Assembly (NCBI GenBank): GCA_015039365.1
Contig: WION01000013.1
Location: forward strand, 186,001-250,000
Length of the DNA: 64,000 bases
Direction of reading: 5' to 3'
Source: Amanita rubescens
Lineage: Eukaryota; Basidiomycota; Agaricomycetes; Agaricales; Amanitaceae
Part shown: in pieces, positions 32,158 to 42,511 of the stretch
Numbering within the stretch: position 1 is the stretch's first letter
Layout of the letters: each line of letters starts with the position of its first letter
Translations under genes and position numbers: made by a program
The notes under the pieces: generated by a model
What the model saw: the letters and a program-made list of their open reading frames with translations, nothing else
Database searches by the model: none
Told to the model about the DNA's origin: nothing

Positions 32158-33480
32158 ATGGAGTCTTGGATGAAGCGCGGGTTCCTGCAAAGTTCAGGAA
32201 CAGATTCAAAACCTCTTACTCCTGGTGCGGTAATCATATCGAAAAAAACTACTGACGATCCGGATATCAGTTCAAAACCAGACAGATCTCTTAAACAGGA
32301 AGTATTCAAAATACCGGCTATAGCGATCATCGATGACAATATCCCGAGCTTTGGACGCTTCCCTGGGGGGCGCGATGAGGTGTTCACAGTCAAGTTGCCA
32401 TACGATGATGATAATCATACCACGGAACCATATACCATTTCTCTCCTCTACCACGGTGCCAAGGAAGCGTTGGCAGCCATTCCAGGATTTCCTGCTCCTT
32501 ACAACCCTTCTATCCGGGTGCATTACCGCATTGGCGATGCGCCGGGTGCCGGAAAGGGCATGTTTGCCTTAACCAATCTCGACACCGGGGACCTCATTGC
32601 CCGCGAAAGACCACTATTCCTGTTCCCGCAGGCCATTCCCGTTCACAGTTATGCTGAAAGGGACGCGATTATCGAGCAGACCGTATTAAAGATGAAGCCA
32701 GCAGACGTCCTAGACTACTTTGACTTGGCCAACTGCAAGACCGAGGGAGGTCGCGCTGCAGGTATTATGAGAACCAATAACCTCAATGCAGCACGCATGC
32801 CGGGCGGATACGATGGTAGATACGCTTGCGTTTGTCGCGACCTTTCTCGTGCCAATCACAGGTTAGTAGCCGCGTATTGGATTTCAGAGTCTGACAATCA
32901 CTACAGCTGCTCTCCGAACGCGACTTATCGATGGGTCCTCAAAGACTTTATGTATGAGCTCCGCGCCGCACGCCGTATCAAGGAAGGAGAAGAGATTTGC
33001 ATCACATATGTCAATTTTCTCCGGGGTCGCTCGGCCCGGCAAGAACATCTACAGTCCTCCTATGCATTCACATGCAGGTGTTCAGCTTGTTCCATGCCAT
33101 CATCAGAAATCCCTCGCAGCGATATTCGTCGAGGGTTACTGGATTATTCCAGGGTAAACGAAAATGCAAACGATGATTCTATGCTAAACGCATGGTGCGA
33201 GAATACCTCCCTTCCCGATGACTATGTCATTAGAAATACCATGAAATTCGTCACCATACTGGAAGAGGAGAAACTCATCCAGAAGGACATTTGCAAGATG
33301 TACTACTCTCGACTTACCAAGGCTTATTGCGCGTTGAAAGACGCCAAGAATGCAAAAATTTGGGCCAGACGAACGGCGCTGATGGTCACAGCAGCCGATG
33401 GCGATGATATGGGCTGGAATAAAGTTGCCGATTCGCCCGAGTCTACGGACTGGTGGGGTCGTAGGAAGAGTCGTTCTTGA
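32158..33480 (+). CDS. SET-domain protein, array copy A
   Basis: Probable protein-lysine methyltransferase of the SMYD-like SET family. The start at 32158 (MESWMKRGF) is chosen because copies B and C begin the same way. Landmarks are VHYRIGDAPGAGKGMFAL and TGDLIARERPL at the start of the SET fold, the cofactor motif NHSCSPN made by splicing across the intron 32862-32906, ELRAARRIKEGEEICITY, and the post-SET CRCSAC. No MYND finger is seen. The 45 nt intron has a length divisible by three and no stop, so a retained transcript would still be in frame. It ends W-W-G-R-R-K-S-R-S at 33480. About 425 residues after splicing. Confidence 0.88.
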   Translation: MESWMKRGFLQSSGTDSKPLTPGAVIISKKTTDDPDISSKPDRSLKQEVFKIPAIAIIDDNIPSFGRFPGGRDEVFTVKLPYDDDNHTTEPYTISLLYHGAKEALAAIPGFPAPYNPSIRVHYRIGDAPGAGKGMFALTNLDTGDLIARERPLFLFPQAIPVHSYAERDAIIEQTVLKMKPADVLDYFDLANCKTEGGRAAGIMRTNNLNAARMPGGYDGRYACVCRDLSRANHRLVAAYWISESDNHYSCSPNATYRWVLKDFMYELRAARRIKEGEEICITYVNFLRGRSARQEHLQSSYAFTCRCSACSMPSSEIPRSDIRRGLLDYSRVNENANDDSMLNAWCENTSLPDDYVIRNTMKFVTILEEEKLIQKDICKMYYSRLTKAYCALKDAKNAKIWARRTALMVTAADGDDMGWNKVADSPESTDWWGRRKSRS

Positions 33481-33915
33481 TCAGCTTGGGATTTGCATCA
33501 TGACATCTTCATACCTTGTTCTGTTGTACTATTGGCTCACGATATATATTTAGTACACGGCCTACCGAACGACATTAATATTTGAACCTTATGACAGATC
33601 AAACGGGACTCGCCGCAGAGTCCCATGGCTAACGATGCTACAAGCTCAGACTCGGTGGTGTGCCGATCAATCGATCAAGATTCGAATTTCAGGGTCACGC
33701 TACGGATTTTTTTTACTACTTTCGTGTATCAGTGATTCTGTTCAAGTCCCATGTGCGCAGGGCCATTTCATGATCATCCTCAGGTTATTAGAAATTCTAA
33801 CGCTGATTCGAGAGTCGTGAAAAGAACCACCAGATCGCGCACATCAAAGCCGCGTGTCACACTTGGTGGCATTGCAAGTTGATGTCACATACAGTTCCTT
33901 CTTCTGCCCCAAACT

Positions 33916-35272
33916 ATGGAGTCGTGGATGAAGCGCGGGTTCCTAAAAAATTCAGGAACCTCTTCAAAACTTGCTTCTGGTGCGGCGAAAAAAACCGCCG
34001 ACGACCACTCTTTTGATGTCAGTTCGAAACCAGACAGATCTCTTACCTCTGCTATTGCAATTACACAAAATCAGCCTCAAGAAGCGTTCAAGATACCAGG
34101 TATAGAGATCATTGATGAAGATATCCCGGCTATGGGACGCTTCCCTGGGGGGTCCCGCAAGGACGCGTACATAATCAAGTTGCCCTACAATGATGACAAT
34201 CATACCACGGAACCATATGCCATTTCTCTCCTCTACACTGGTGCCCAGGAAGCGTTGGCAGCCATTCCAGGATTTCCTACTCCTTACAAGCCTTCTATCC
34301 GGGTGCATTACCGCATTGGCGATGCGCCAGGTGCTGGAAAAGGCATGTTTGCCTTAACCGACCTCGACACTGGGGACCTCATTGCCCGCGAAAGACCACT
34401 ATGCCTGTTCCCGCTAGCCATTCCCGTTGACAGTTATGCTGGAATGGACGCGGTTATTATGCGGACTCTGTCAAAGATGAAGCCAGCAGACGTCCTAGAC
34501 TACTTTGACTTGGCCAACTGCAAGACCGAAGGGGGTCCTGCTTCAGGTATCTGGAGAACTAATGGCCTCGATGCGAAGCGCATGCCGGGCGAATACAATG
34601 GTAGATACACTTGCATTTGTCGCGACCTCTCTCGTGTCAATCATAGGTCTGTCAGTACGCGTATTGTCTTTCAGAGTCTCTGACAATCATTACAGCTGCT
34701 CTCCAAACGCGACTTATCGATGGGTCCTCAATGACCTTATGTATGAGCTCCGCGCTCTACGCCCTATCAAGAAGGGAGAAGAGATTTGCATTTCATATGT
34801 CAATTATCTCCGGAGCCGCTCAGCTCGGCAAGAACATCTACAGTCCTCCTACGCATTCGCATGCATGTGTTCAGGTTGTTCTTCCATACCTCCGTCAGAA
34901 ATCCCTCGCAGCGATGCTCGTCGAGGGTTATTGGAATGGTCCAGGGAGAACGAAGATGCAAACGATGATTCTATGCTGAACGCATGGTGCGAGAATACCT
35001 CTCTTCCAGACGATTACGTCATTAGCGATACGATGAAGTTCGTCAACATACTGGAAGAGGAGAGACTCATCCACGAGTACATTTGCAAGATGTACTACTC
35101 TAGACTTACCAAGGCTTATTGCGCGTTGAAAGACGCAAAGAATGCTAAACTTTGGGCTAAACGAATGGCGCTGATGGTCACAGCTGCCGATGGTGATGAT
35201 ATGGGCTGGAATAAAGTTGCCGATTCGCCCGAGTCAACGGACTGGTGGGGTCGGAGGAAGAGTCATTCTTGA
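33916..35272 (+). CDS. SET-domain protein, array copy B
   Basis: Close paralogue of copy A, with MESWMKRGFLKNSGTSSK, VSSKPDRSL, IRVHYRIGDAPGAGKGMFAL, DLIARERPLCLFP and YFDLANCKTEG. The intron after VNHR is 49 nt and contains a stop, so it must be removed to give NHSCSPN. The second exon carries ELRALRPIKKGEEICISY, the post-SET Cys cluster CMCSGC, and a helical C-terminal part with MYYSRLTKAYCALKDAKNAK and GWNKVADSPESTDWWGRRK. The reading frame is intact. The spacer before it is similar to the one before copy C (shared GCCGCGTGTCACAC-type and GGCATTGCAAGTTGA segments), as expected for a unit of about 1.75 kb duplicated in tandem. Confidence 0.9.
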
Positions 35273-35638
35273 TCAGCTTGGGATTCGGCGGCATCTTCTT
35301 GTTCTGTTGTACTTTTTGACTCGCATAAACCCATATGTAGTACGCACCTCACCGAACGTCATTTGAACCAATCATTGAAATCAAACGGGACTTTTCCCAT
35401 GATCCAGAGTCACGCTACGGATTTTTTTCATTTTTTCGAAACTTTCGCGTATCAATTATTCTGTTTCAAGTCCTATGTGTGCAAGGCCATTGCATGATCA
35501 TTCTGCTATTTCGAGAAGAAACTCTAATGCTGATTCGAGAATTTTCGTCAAAGGAACCATCGCGCACTGACTTCAGCATAAAAGCCGCGCGTCACACTGT
35601 GGCATTGCAAGTTGACGTTCTTTCCTCCGCCCCAAATT

Positions 35639-36993
35639 ATGGAGTCCTGGATGAAGCGCGGGTTCCTGAAACATTCGGGAACCTCTTCAAAGCTTGCCTC
35701 TACTTCGGTAGTCACATCGAAAAAAACTGCCGACGACCACTCTTCGGATGTCAGTTCGAAACCAGACAGATCTCTTACTTCTAGCAATGCAATTGCACAA
35801 AATCAGCCGCAAGAAGCGTTCAAAATACCAGCTATAGCAATCATCGATGACGATATCCCGGGCATTGGACGCTTGCGCAGGGAGGCGTACATAATCAAGT
35901 TGCCATATGGTGACAATCATACCACGGAACCATATACCATTTCTCTCCTCTACCCCGGTGCTAAGGAAGCGTTGGCAGCCATTCCAGGATTTCCTGCTCC
36001 TTACAACCCTTCTATCCGGGTGCATTACCGTATTGGCGATGCGCCGGGTGCTGGAAAAGGCATGTTTGCCTTATCCGACCTCGACACCGGGGACCTCATT
36101 GCCCGCGAAAGACCATTATGCTTGTTCCCGCAAGCCATGCCGGGCAACAGTTACACTGACTCGGACATGATTCTTATGCAGATTCTGTCAAAGATGAAGC
36201 CAGCAGACATCCTAGACTACTTTGACTTGGCCAACTGCAAGACCGAGGCAGGTCCCGCTTCAGGTATTATGGGAACCAATAACCTCAATGCAGCACGCAT
36301 GCCGGGCGAATACGATGGTAGATACGCTTGCATTTGTCGCGACCTCTCTCGTGTCAATCACAGGTTAGTCGCCGCGTATTGACTTTCAGAGTCTCTGACA
36401 ATCATTACAGCTGCTCTCCGAACGCGACTTATCGATGGGTGCTCAAGGACATTATGTATGAGCTCCGCGCTGCACGCCGTATCAAGAAAGGAGAAGAGAT
36501 TTGCATCCCATATATCAATTATCTCGGGAGCCGCTCAGTTCGGCAAGAACATCTACAGTCCTCCTACGCATTCACATGCAGGTGTTCAGGTTGCTCCCTA
36601 CCACCGTCAGAAATCCCTCGCAGCGATATTCGTCGAGGGTTACTGCATTTGTCCAGGGTAAACGAAAATGCAAACGATGATTCCATGCTAAACGCATGGT
36701 GCGAGAATACCTCTCTTCCCGATGACTACGTCATTAGCAATACCATGAAATTTGTCACCATACTGGAAGAGGAGAAACTCATCCAGAAGGACATTTGCAA
36801 GATGTACTACTCTCGACTTACCAAGGCTTATTGCGCGTTGAAAGACGCAAGGAATGCTAAAATCTGGGCTAAACGAACGACGCTGATGGTCACAGCTGCC
36901 GATGGCGATGATATGGGCTGGAATAAAGTTGCCGATTCGCCCGAGTCTACCAATTGGTGGGGTCGTAGGAAGAGACAGCTCTCTCGTTCTTGA
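35639..36993 (+). CDS. SET-domain protein, array copy C
   Basis: Third close member of the A-B-C group, starting at ATG 35639 (MESWMKRGFLKHSGTSSK). The same blocks are present: RIGDAPGAGKGMFAL, TGDLIARERPLCLFP, the intron after VNHR (47 nt), SCSPNATYRWVLKD, GEEICIPY and CRCSGC. A Pro replaces the usual Thr/Ser before the Tyr of the GEEICITY motif. That position lies beside the Tyr thought to matter for catalysis, so activity may differ. It ends SLSRS-like at 36993. Frame intact. Confidence 0.88.
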
Positions 36994-37371
36994 TCAGCTT
37001 GGGATTTGCATGGACATCAGCCGTGGCATCTTCATATCTTGTTCTGTTGTACTGTTGACACACGAAAACCCAAATGTATTTTTTGCACACGGCCTACCAG
37101 ACGTCATTTCAATTGAACGCATGGCTCCAGTTACATTTAGATCCCCAGTTCCAAAAGGGACTCCCGCCACAAGGTCCTATGGCAAACGACGATACAAGAT
37201 ACAGGACTCTGTGGTGCGCTGATCAATCGATCCACGTTACGCCCCAGAACTTTCGCCTGATTCGAGAGTCACGATACGATCGTTCAACATTTAACGTGTC
37301 AATATCTAGTGTCACCGTGACAGCGCCTCCCTTCTTCTATCCACGTCTTGCCCTGTACCCTGCCGTCCTGA

Positions 37372-38641
37372 ATGAAGCGCGGATTCTTGTTAAGCGGTTC
37401 AAAGCCATACAAATCTCTGGCTTCTGGCGTGGCAATCGCACCAGATGAGCTGCGGGGAACGTTCAAAATACCTGCCATACCCACCAGGGAGAATATTCCG
37501 GAAATAGGAACCCCCCTGCACCGGGGTTCAGTTACATGAGAATAACTCAATTTCCATTCCACACTGCGGTAGGGGAACCGTACTCCATTTTTCTCCTCTA
37601 CCCCGGTGCCAAGGAGGCGATTGAAGCCATTCCAGGTCTCCCTACCCCTTATATGCCTTCTCTCCGGGTGCATTATCGCATTGGCGATGCACCGGGTGCT
37701 GGAAAGGGCATGTTCGCTTTAACAGACCTCGACACCGGGGACCTCATTCTCCGCGAAAGACCGTTGTTGCTGTTCCCGCGCTATACTTTTGGCGACATTA
37801 CTTCCCTGCAGATGATTTTTATGCGAATGATAACTTCGATGAAGCTAGAAGATTGTGCAGAATTTATCAAGTTGGCAAACTGCAAAACTGAAGGGGATCC
37901 CATTGTAGGGATCATGCACACTAATGCACTGAATGCGTTACGCATGCCAGGCCCATATGATGGTAGATACGGTGGCGTTTGTCTCAATCTTTCTCGTGTC
38001 AATCACAGGTCAGTGGCCGCGCGTGCACTGTCAAAGTCCCTCACAATCATTTGAACAGCTGCTCTCCGAACGCGACTTGTCGCTGGATTCTTAAAGACAT
38101 TATGTTTGAACTTCGTGCTTTGCGCCCTATCAAGAAAGGCGAACAGATTTTCATCTCATATATCTATTTACTCCAATCGCGCTCGGATAGGCAAGAGCAC
38201 CTACAATCCAGTTACGCTTTCGCTTGTACCTGTCCATCGTGCTCCCTTCCTCCCTCCGGAATATCTCATAGCGACATTCGCCGAAACTTACTGGAAAATC
38301 GAGGGACGATAGGCGACCCGAACGATGCTTCTATCCTAAATACATGGATCAAGGATATCTCTCTTCCTGATGATCATGTCATTGGTCACTCCTTGAAGTT
38401 CGTTGATATAATGAATGCGGAGGGGTTTGTTGATGAGCAAGTCTGCGAGTTGCATTACCCGCGACTTGCCAAGGCTTATTGCGCATTGAAAGACGCAGAG
38501 AACGCCAAACTCTGGGCTAAGCGAACGGCACAGATTGTCATGGCTATTTATGGCGATGACTATGGGTGGAACAAAGTTGCAGATTCGCCCGAGTCAACGG
38601 ATTGGTGGGGTCGTAGGAAGAGAGGGCTTTCTTGTTCTTGA
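37372..38641 (+). CDS. SET-domain protein, array copy D (frame broken near N-terminus)
   Basis: Member of the D-E group, which starts MKRGFLLSGSKPYKSLASG and lacks the MES residues. The frame from ATG 37372 runs into a TGA at 37537-37539, whereas the rest of the protein is in another frame from about 37536 (MRITQFPFHTAVGEPYSI). The remainder is intact: RIGDAPGAGKGMFAL, TGDLILRERPLLLFP, intron after VNHR, SCSPNATCRWILKD, KKGEQIFISY and CTCPSC, ending at 38641. Either translation starts at the internal ATG 37536, or a small indel is a sequence error, or the gene is recently damaged. Otherwise codon structure matches copy E. Confidence 0.75.
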
Positions 38642-39280
38642 TCAGCTTAGCTCCATTGCTGTGTTCATATACTATGAAAGTGACCTTTGCTGGCAGACTC
38701 CTACTGAGTCAGGGACGACCATGTCGCCTCCCCGAGGATTCTTACCTCTTTTTTATTTTTATGTTGGATTATCAGACCATATTTATTAAAAAAGCAAGAC
38801 ATGGGTGCATTGAATGAAGATAAGTGGCTGTAGGTATCGGGCACTTAGCCGCCTTGGCAGGGTGTTGGTCTATTCTGAATTTGCAAGACAGCTCAACTTC
38901 ATGCAAGCTTTACAGCAGGTGAATAGGAAGATCGGTGAACAGAAGGCAGTCGTGCAATGTTACTCGGACTGAAAGCGAGGTTTGGGTACTACGCTCAAGC
39001 TGCAGGTGCTCAAGCGCTCAGAAGTGGCTTGGTGGAATGCAGTGTGACAGGCAAATAACCCTGCTCGGACTGGTGGCCATCCCCCTGCCACACGCCGTAC
39101 CTCTACAGAGTCAACCTGCAGCGTGGGCGTAGGTTAGGGTACGGGTGCGCAATGTGTTTCTCGATAAATTCACATTCAATTACATGATGGCTGCCAACTC
39201 CACGTCATCTCAGTAGCAGCATGTGGAGAGAGTCGGATATAGGCCGGTCGATGACTACTTTACATCGCTCTCTGAGAACC
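38642..39280. other. Spacer after SET copy D
   Basis: No recognised gene. Short open frames do not resemble known proteins. It separates SET copy D from the converging F-box gene. Confidence 0.4.
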
Positions 39281-40753
39281 CTAATACGCTTTGCTGTCAG
39301 TTGCATCAATCTCGTGTGCATAAGTCCACCACTCGTCATAAGCCAGCTGCGACTTATGCCACCGCGTCAAAGACACCCCAAGCTCGTCAAACTGCTCCTT
39401 CTCGCCGCCTTTCCAATAAGGTACATCCTCGTTATACTCTAGCTCCTTCGCCCCGCTCGCTCGAAATGCGTCCACTAACACAGACGCGCTCAGTGACCAA
39501 AAACCACAACCCAGAAAAGCAAGCTTCTTGAGCGGAATCTTTGGATTGCGGGCAAACTTCTCCATCAACTTGTCATCAAACGCGTTCCACGTAGATGGCA
39601 CGTGAAAATATACCTCATGCTGCGTAATGCACTCCAGCTTTGGAAACGGTGGTCCTCCATCCTCTCCAAACAGCAGCCATTCCCAGGAACGTCGTGACAA
39701 ATACACCTCAGTGATCGCAAATCGCCGCACATTTCGGCACCGCAACGCGAAGAGCTTCAGCGTGTTGTACACCCATTCTAACACCCAATGGTCCCAATCT
39801 ATGTCAGGGCCCTCTGACGAGTCTCTATACGTTGGTCCACGCGATGCGTCCAAATGAAAATCCTCCAACACGGGCGCCGCGATACATCTAATCAAGTCGA
39901 AAGCCGTACCAGGCACCGACACCGCCAAATGCTTCAACTTTGGTAGCTGAATGTTTTGCGAAATTGAACGTCCCTTGATCGGGCGCCACTCACTCATATC
40001 GTCTGGGTTATCCAAAAAATGGTGCTTCATCCATAACGACTCCAACTGCGGTGTGCAATGGAGAAGCGCTGCGATGAGTGACGGGTAACAGCTGTACCGC
40101 TCAAGTGATCCATCCAGGATGAGCGTGGTCAGTTGAGAAAAGGACGCAGAGGAGGGAAGCATCGGTAGGGCGTCGTGGAAGCTATTCATATGAAGCTTTC
40201 GCAGGTTTGGAAACATCATAGAGGTGTTTACGAGAACTAAGTCCAGTCGTGGCCAAACAGATGGTTTCGTTGACTCGTAAACCGACAGAGCGGAAAACAC
40301 TTCGAGCGCCGGGATCGCCTCAGACTTTGGGAAGACATCGTGGACGATAGCGCCCGCTGTCATTGTTCTATGAGTGCTGAGCTCGAAATGGTGGATCTGG
40401 GCGTTGAACTCTGATAAGACCTTGCACATGGCAGATACTTTTGCAGTGTGCTCGTTCTCGGTAAGGAGCCTTATACGCACGTCGAGGAGCCGGCCCCTCG
40501 CACGCGAGATCCTTTCACGAAGAATAGGGGGTCCGTTGGTCGTAACTTGGTGAGGTCCGATGAGCACGGTCGTCCAAAGCGATGTCGTAGAGAATGCGAC
40601 GGTAGCGAATGCTTTGCAGGTTTCCCATATGGCTGGATTGTAACATTGGGTGAAGATTTCGCCTAGAACCTCAGCTGGGAGGTCAAAACACCTGGAGATC
40701 CCAGAGTTTGTGGCTGGGTCAAGATGAGTTTGACCCACTCTTGAATGTTGCAT
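39281..40753 (-). CDS. F-box protein inside the SET array
   Basis: Intron-free protein of about 490 residues. The F-box lies near the N-terminus (CFDLPAEVLGEIFTQCYN, then LWTTVLIG). Weak LRR-like text follows (FPNLRKLHMNSF, LTTLILDGSLERY, TPQLESLWMKHHF, LPKLKHLAVSVPG, PKLECITQHEVYF, LKKLAFLGCGF). I start it at ATG 40751-40753, because the frame upstream runs antisense through the promoter and first codons of SET copy E. An alternative start is 40886-40888. It is antisense to the SET genes and sits between the D-E pair, so it probably entered after the array formed, or D and E separated around it. It likely acts as a substrate adaptor for SCF ligases; target unknown. Confidence 0.82.
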   Translation of the reverse strand: MQHSRVGQTHLDPATNSGISRCFDLPAEVLGEIFTQCYNPAIWETCKAFATVAFSTTSLWTTVLIGPHQVTTNGPPILRERISRARGRLLDVRIRLLTENEHTAKVSAMCKVLSEFNAQIHHFELSTHRTMTAGAIVHDVFPKSEAIPALEVFSALSVYESTKPSVWPRLDLVLVNTSMMFPNLRKLHMNSFHDALPMLPSSASFSQLTTLILDGSLERYSCYPSLIAALLHCTPQLESLWMKHHFLDNPDDMSEWRPIKGRSISQNIQLPKLKHLAVSVPGTAFDLIRCIAAPVLEDFHLDASRGPTYRDSSEGPDIDWDHWVLEWVYNTLKLFALRCRNVRRFAITEVYLSRRSWEWLLFGEDGGPPFPKLECITQHEVYFHVPSTWNAFDDKLMEKFARNPKIPLKKLAFLGCGFWSLSASVLVDAFRASGAKELEYNEDVPYWKGGEKEQFDELGVSLTRWHKSQLAYDEWWTYAHEIDATDSKAY

Positions 40754-41015
40754 TTTCTCGACACCGGCGTTAAATCTTCGGGTCCAGAGCCGAGTCTGGG
40801 ACCTGGGAGTAAGGAGTACTCCCTGAGGCTGAATACGATCGTTGATGTAAATTCCCACGACAACATTTATGTGACCCGGAGAATTCATGCTCGCTACTTT
40901 AACTTTTCTTCGCGTGACCGCGGTGAATAGTGCGACTGCGATGGTTCTATCCAGTGTCACCGTGACAGTGCCTTTCTTCTCTATCCACGTCTTTCCCCAA
41001 ACCCTGGAGTTCTGA

Positions 41016-42295
41016 ATGAAGCGCGGGTTCCTGTTAAGCGGTTCAAAGCCGTACAAATCTCTTGCGTCAGGCGTGGCAATCGCACCGGATAAGCCCCGAG
41101 GAACGTTCAAAATACCTGCCATACCCATCTTGGAGGATATCGGGGAAATGGGACCCCTCCGACCTGTGGGGAACCACTGCGCGGGGATAACTCGTTTTCC
41201 ATTCAATGCGGTGGGGGAACCATACTCCATTTTTCTCCTCTACCCCGGTGCCAAGGAGGCGATTTCAGCCATTCCAGGTTTCCCTACCCCTTATAGGCCT
41301 TCTCTCAGGGTACACTATCGCATTGGCGATGCGCCGGGTGCTGGAAAGGGCATGTTTGCTTTAACAGACCTCGACACTGGGGACCTCATTCTCCGTGAAA
41401 GACCGCTAATGCTATTCCCGCTCACTATTGTTGGCAACGGCCTTACTACTGTGGAGGTGATTCTTATGCAGGTTATAATGGGGATGAAGCCGGAAGACTG
41501 TGCAGAATTTTTCAAGTTGACAAACTGCGGAACCGAAGAGCATCCCATTTTAGGGATTATGAGCACTAATTCGATCTGTGCAAAACGCATGCCAGGCGTA
41601 TATGCTGGTAGATACGCCGGGGTTTGTCGCGATCTTTCTCGTGTCAATCACAGGTCAGTAGCCACACGTGCACTTTCGAAGTCCCTCACAATCATTTGAA
41701 CAGCTGCTCTCCGAACGCGACTTGTCGCTGGATTCTTAAAGACATTATGTATGAACTTCGTGCTTTGCGCCCTATCAAGAAAGGCGAACAGATTTTCATC
41801 TCATATGTCCCTTTACTCCAATCGTGCTCGGATAGGCAAGAGAAGCTACAATCTCAGTATAACTTTGCTTGTAGCTGCCCGTCATGCTCCCTTCCTCCTT
41901 CTGAAATATCTCGTAGCGACATTCGTCGAAACTTGTTGAATATGGCGATAGGCGATCCGAACGACGATTCTGTCCTGAATGCGTGGATCGAAGATATCTC
42001 TCTTCCTGATGATGACGCCATTGCTTTCTCCTTGAAGATCGTTAACATAATGAATGCGGAGGGGTTTGTTGATGAGCAAGTCTGCAAGTTGCATTACCCA
42101 CGACTTTCCAAGGCTTATTGCGCGTTGAAAGACGCAGAGAATGCCAAACTCTGGGCTAAGCGAACGGCACAGATTATTACAGCTGAAGATGGCGATGATC
42201 ATGGCTGGAACAAAGTTGCAGATTCGCCCCAGTCAACGGATTGGTGGGTCGTAGGAAGAGGTCGTAGGTTTTCAGAATTGCCACAAGCAGATTAA
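41016..42295 (+). CDS. SET-domain protein, array copy E
   Basis: Best relative of copy D and intact where D is broken. It reads MKRGFLLSGSKPYKSLASG, RIGDAPGAGKGMFAL, TGDLILRERPLMLFP, then an intron after VNHR, SCSPNATCRWILKD, KKGEQIFISY and CSCPSC. The C-terminus keeps LHYPRLSKAYCALKDAE and GWNKVADSP, but one G is missing in the run after TGGTGG compared with the paralogues. WWGRRK becomes WWVVGRGRR and a different tail ends at 42295. The catalytic part is unaffected. Confidence 0.88.
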
Positions 42296-42511
42296 TTGCG
42301 CTTCTCCCTTGCCCTAATCATATTGTTGATTCACGCGTCGAGCAACGATCGACGTCTATTTAAAGCAAGTGTTGATTGATGTTGAATGATCGAATGATCG
42401 GCTGATCGATTAGCCTTTCTTGGTGATCAGTCCAAATGGGCTTCAATTGAACGTTTATTACGTTTGACTGACCACTCCTTAACTCCCCCCAACTCCCCTC
42501 TCTCCAAAAAC

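Noticed and set aside
40754..41230. N-terminal extension of the long minus-strand frame of the F-box gene (about 159 codons)
   Set aside because: The extension runs antisense through the promoter and first codons of SET copy E and has no F-box-family similarity. The ATG at 40753 just before the F-box is more plausible.
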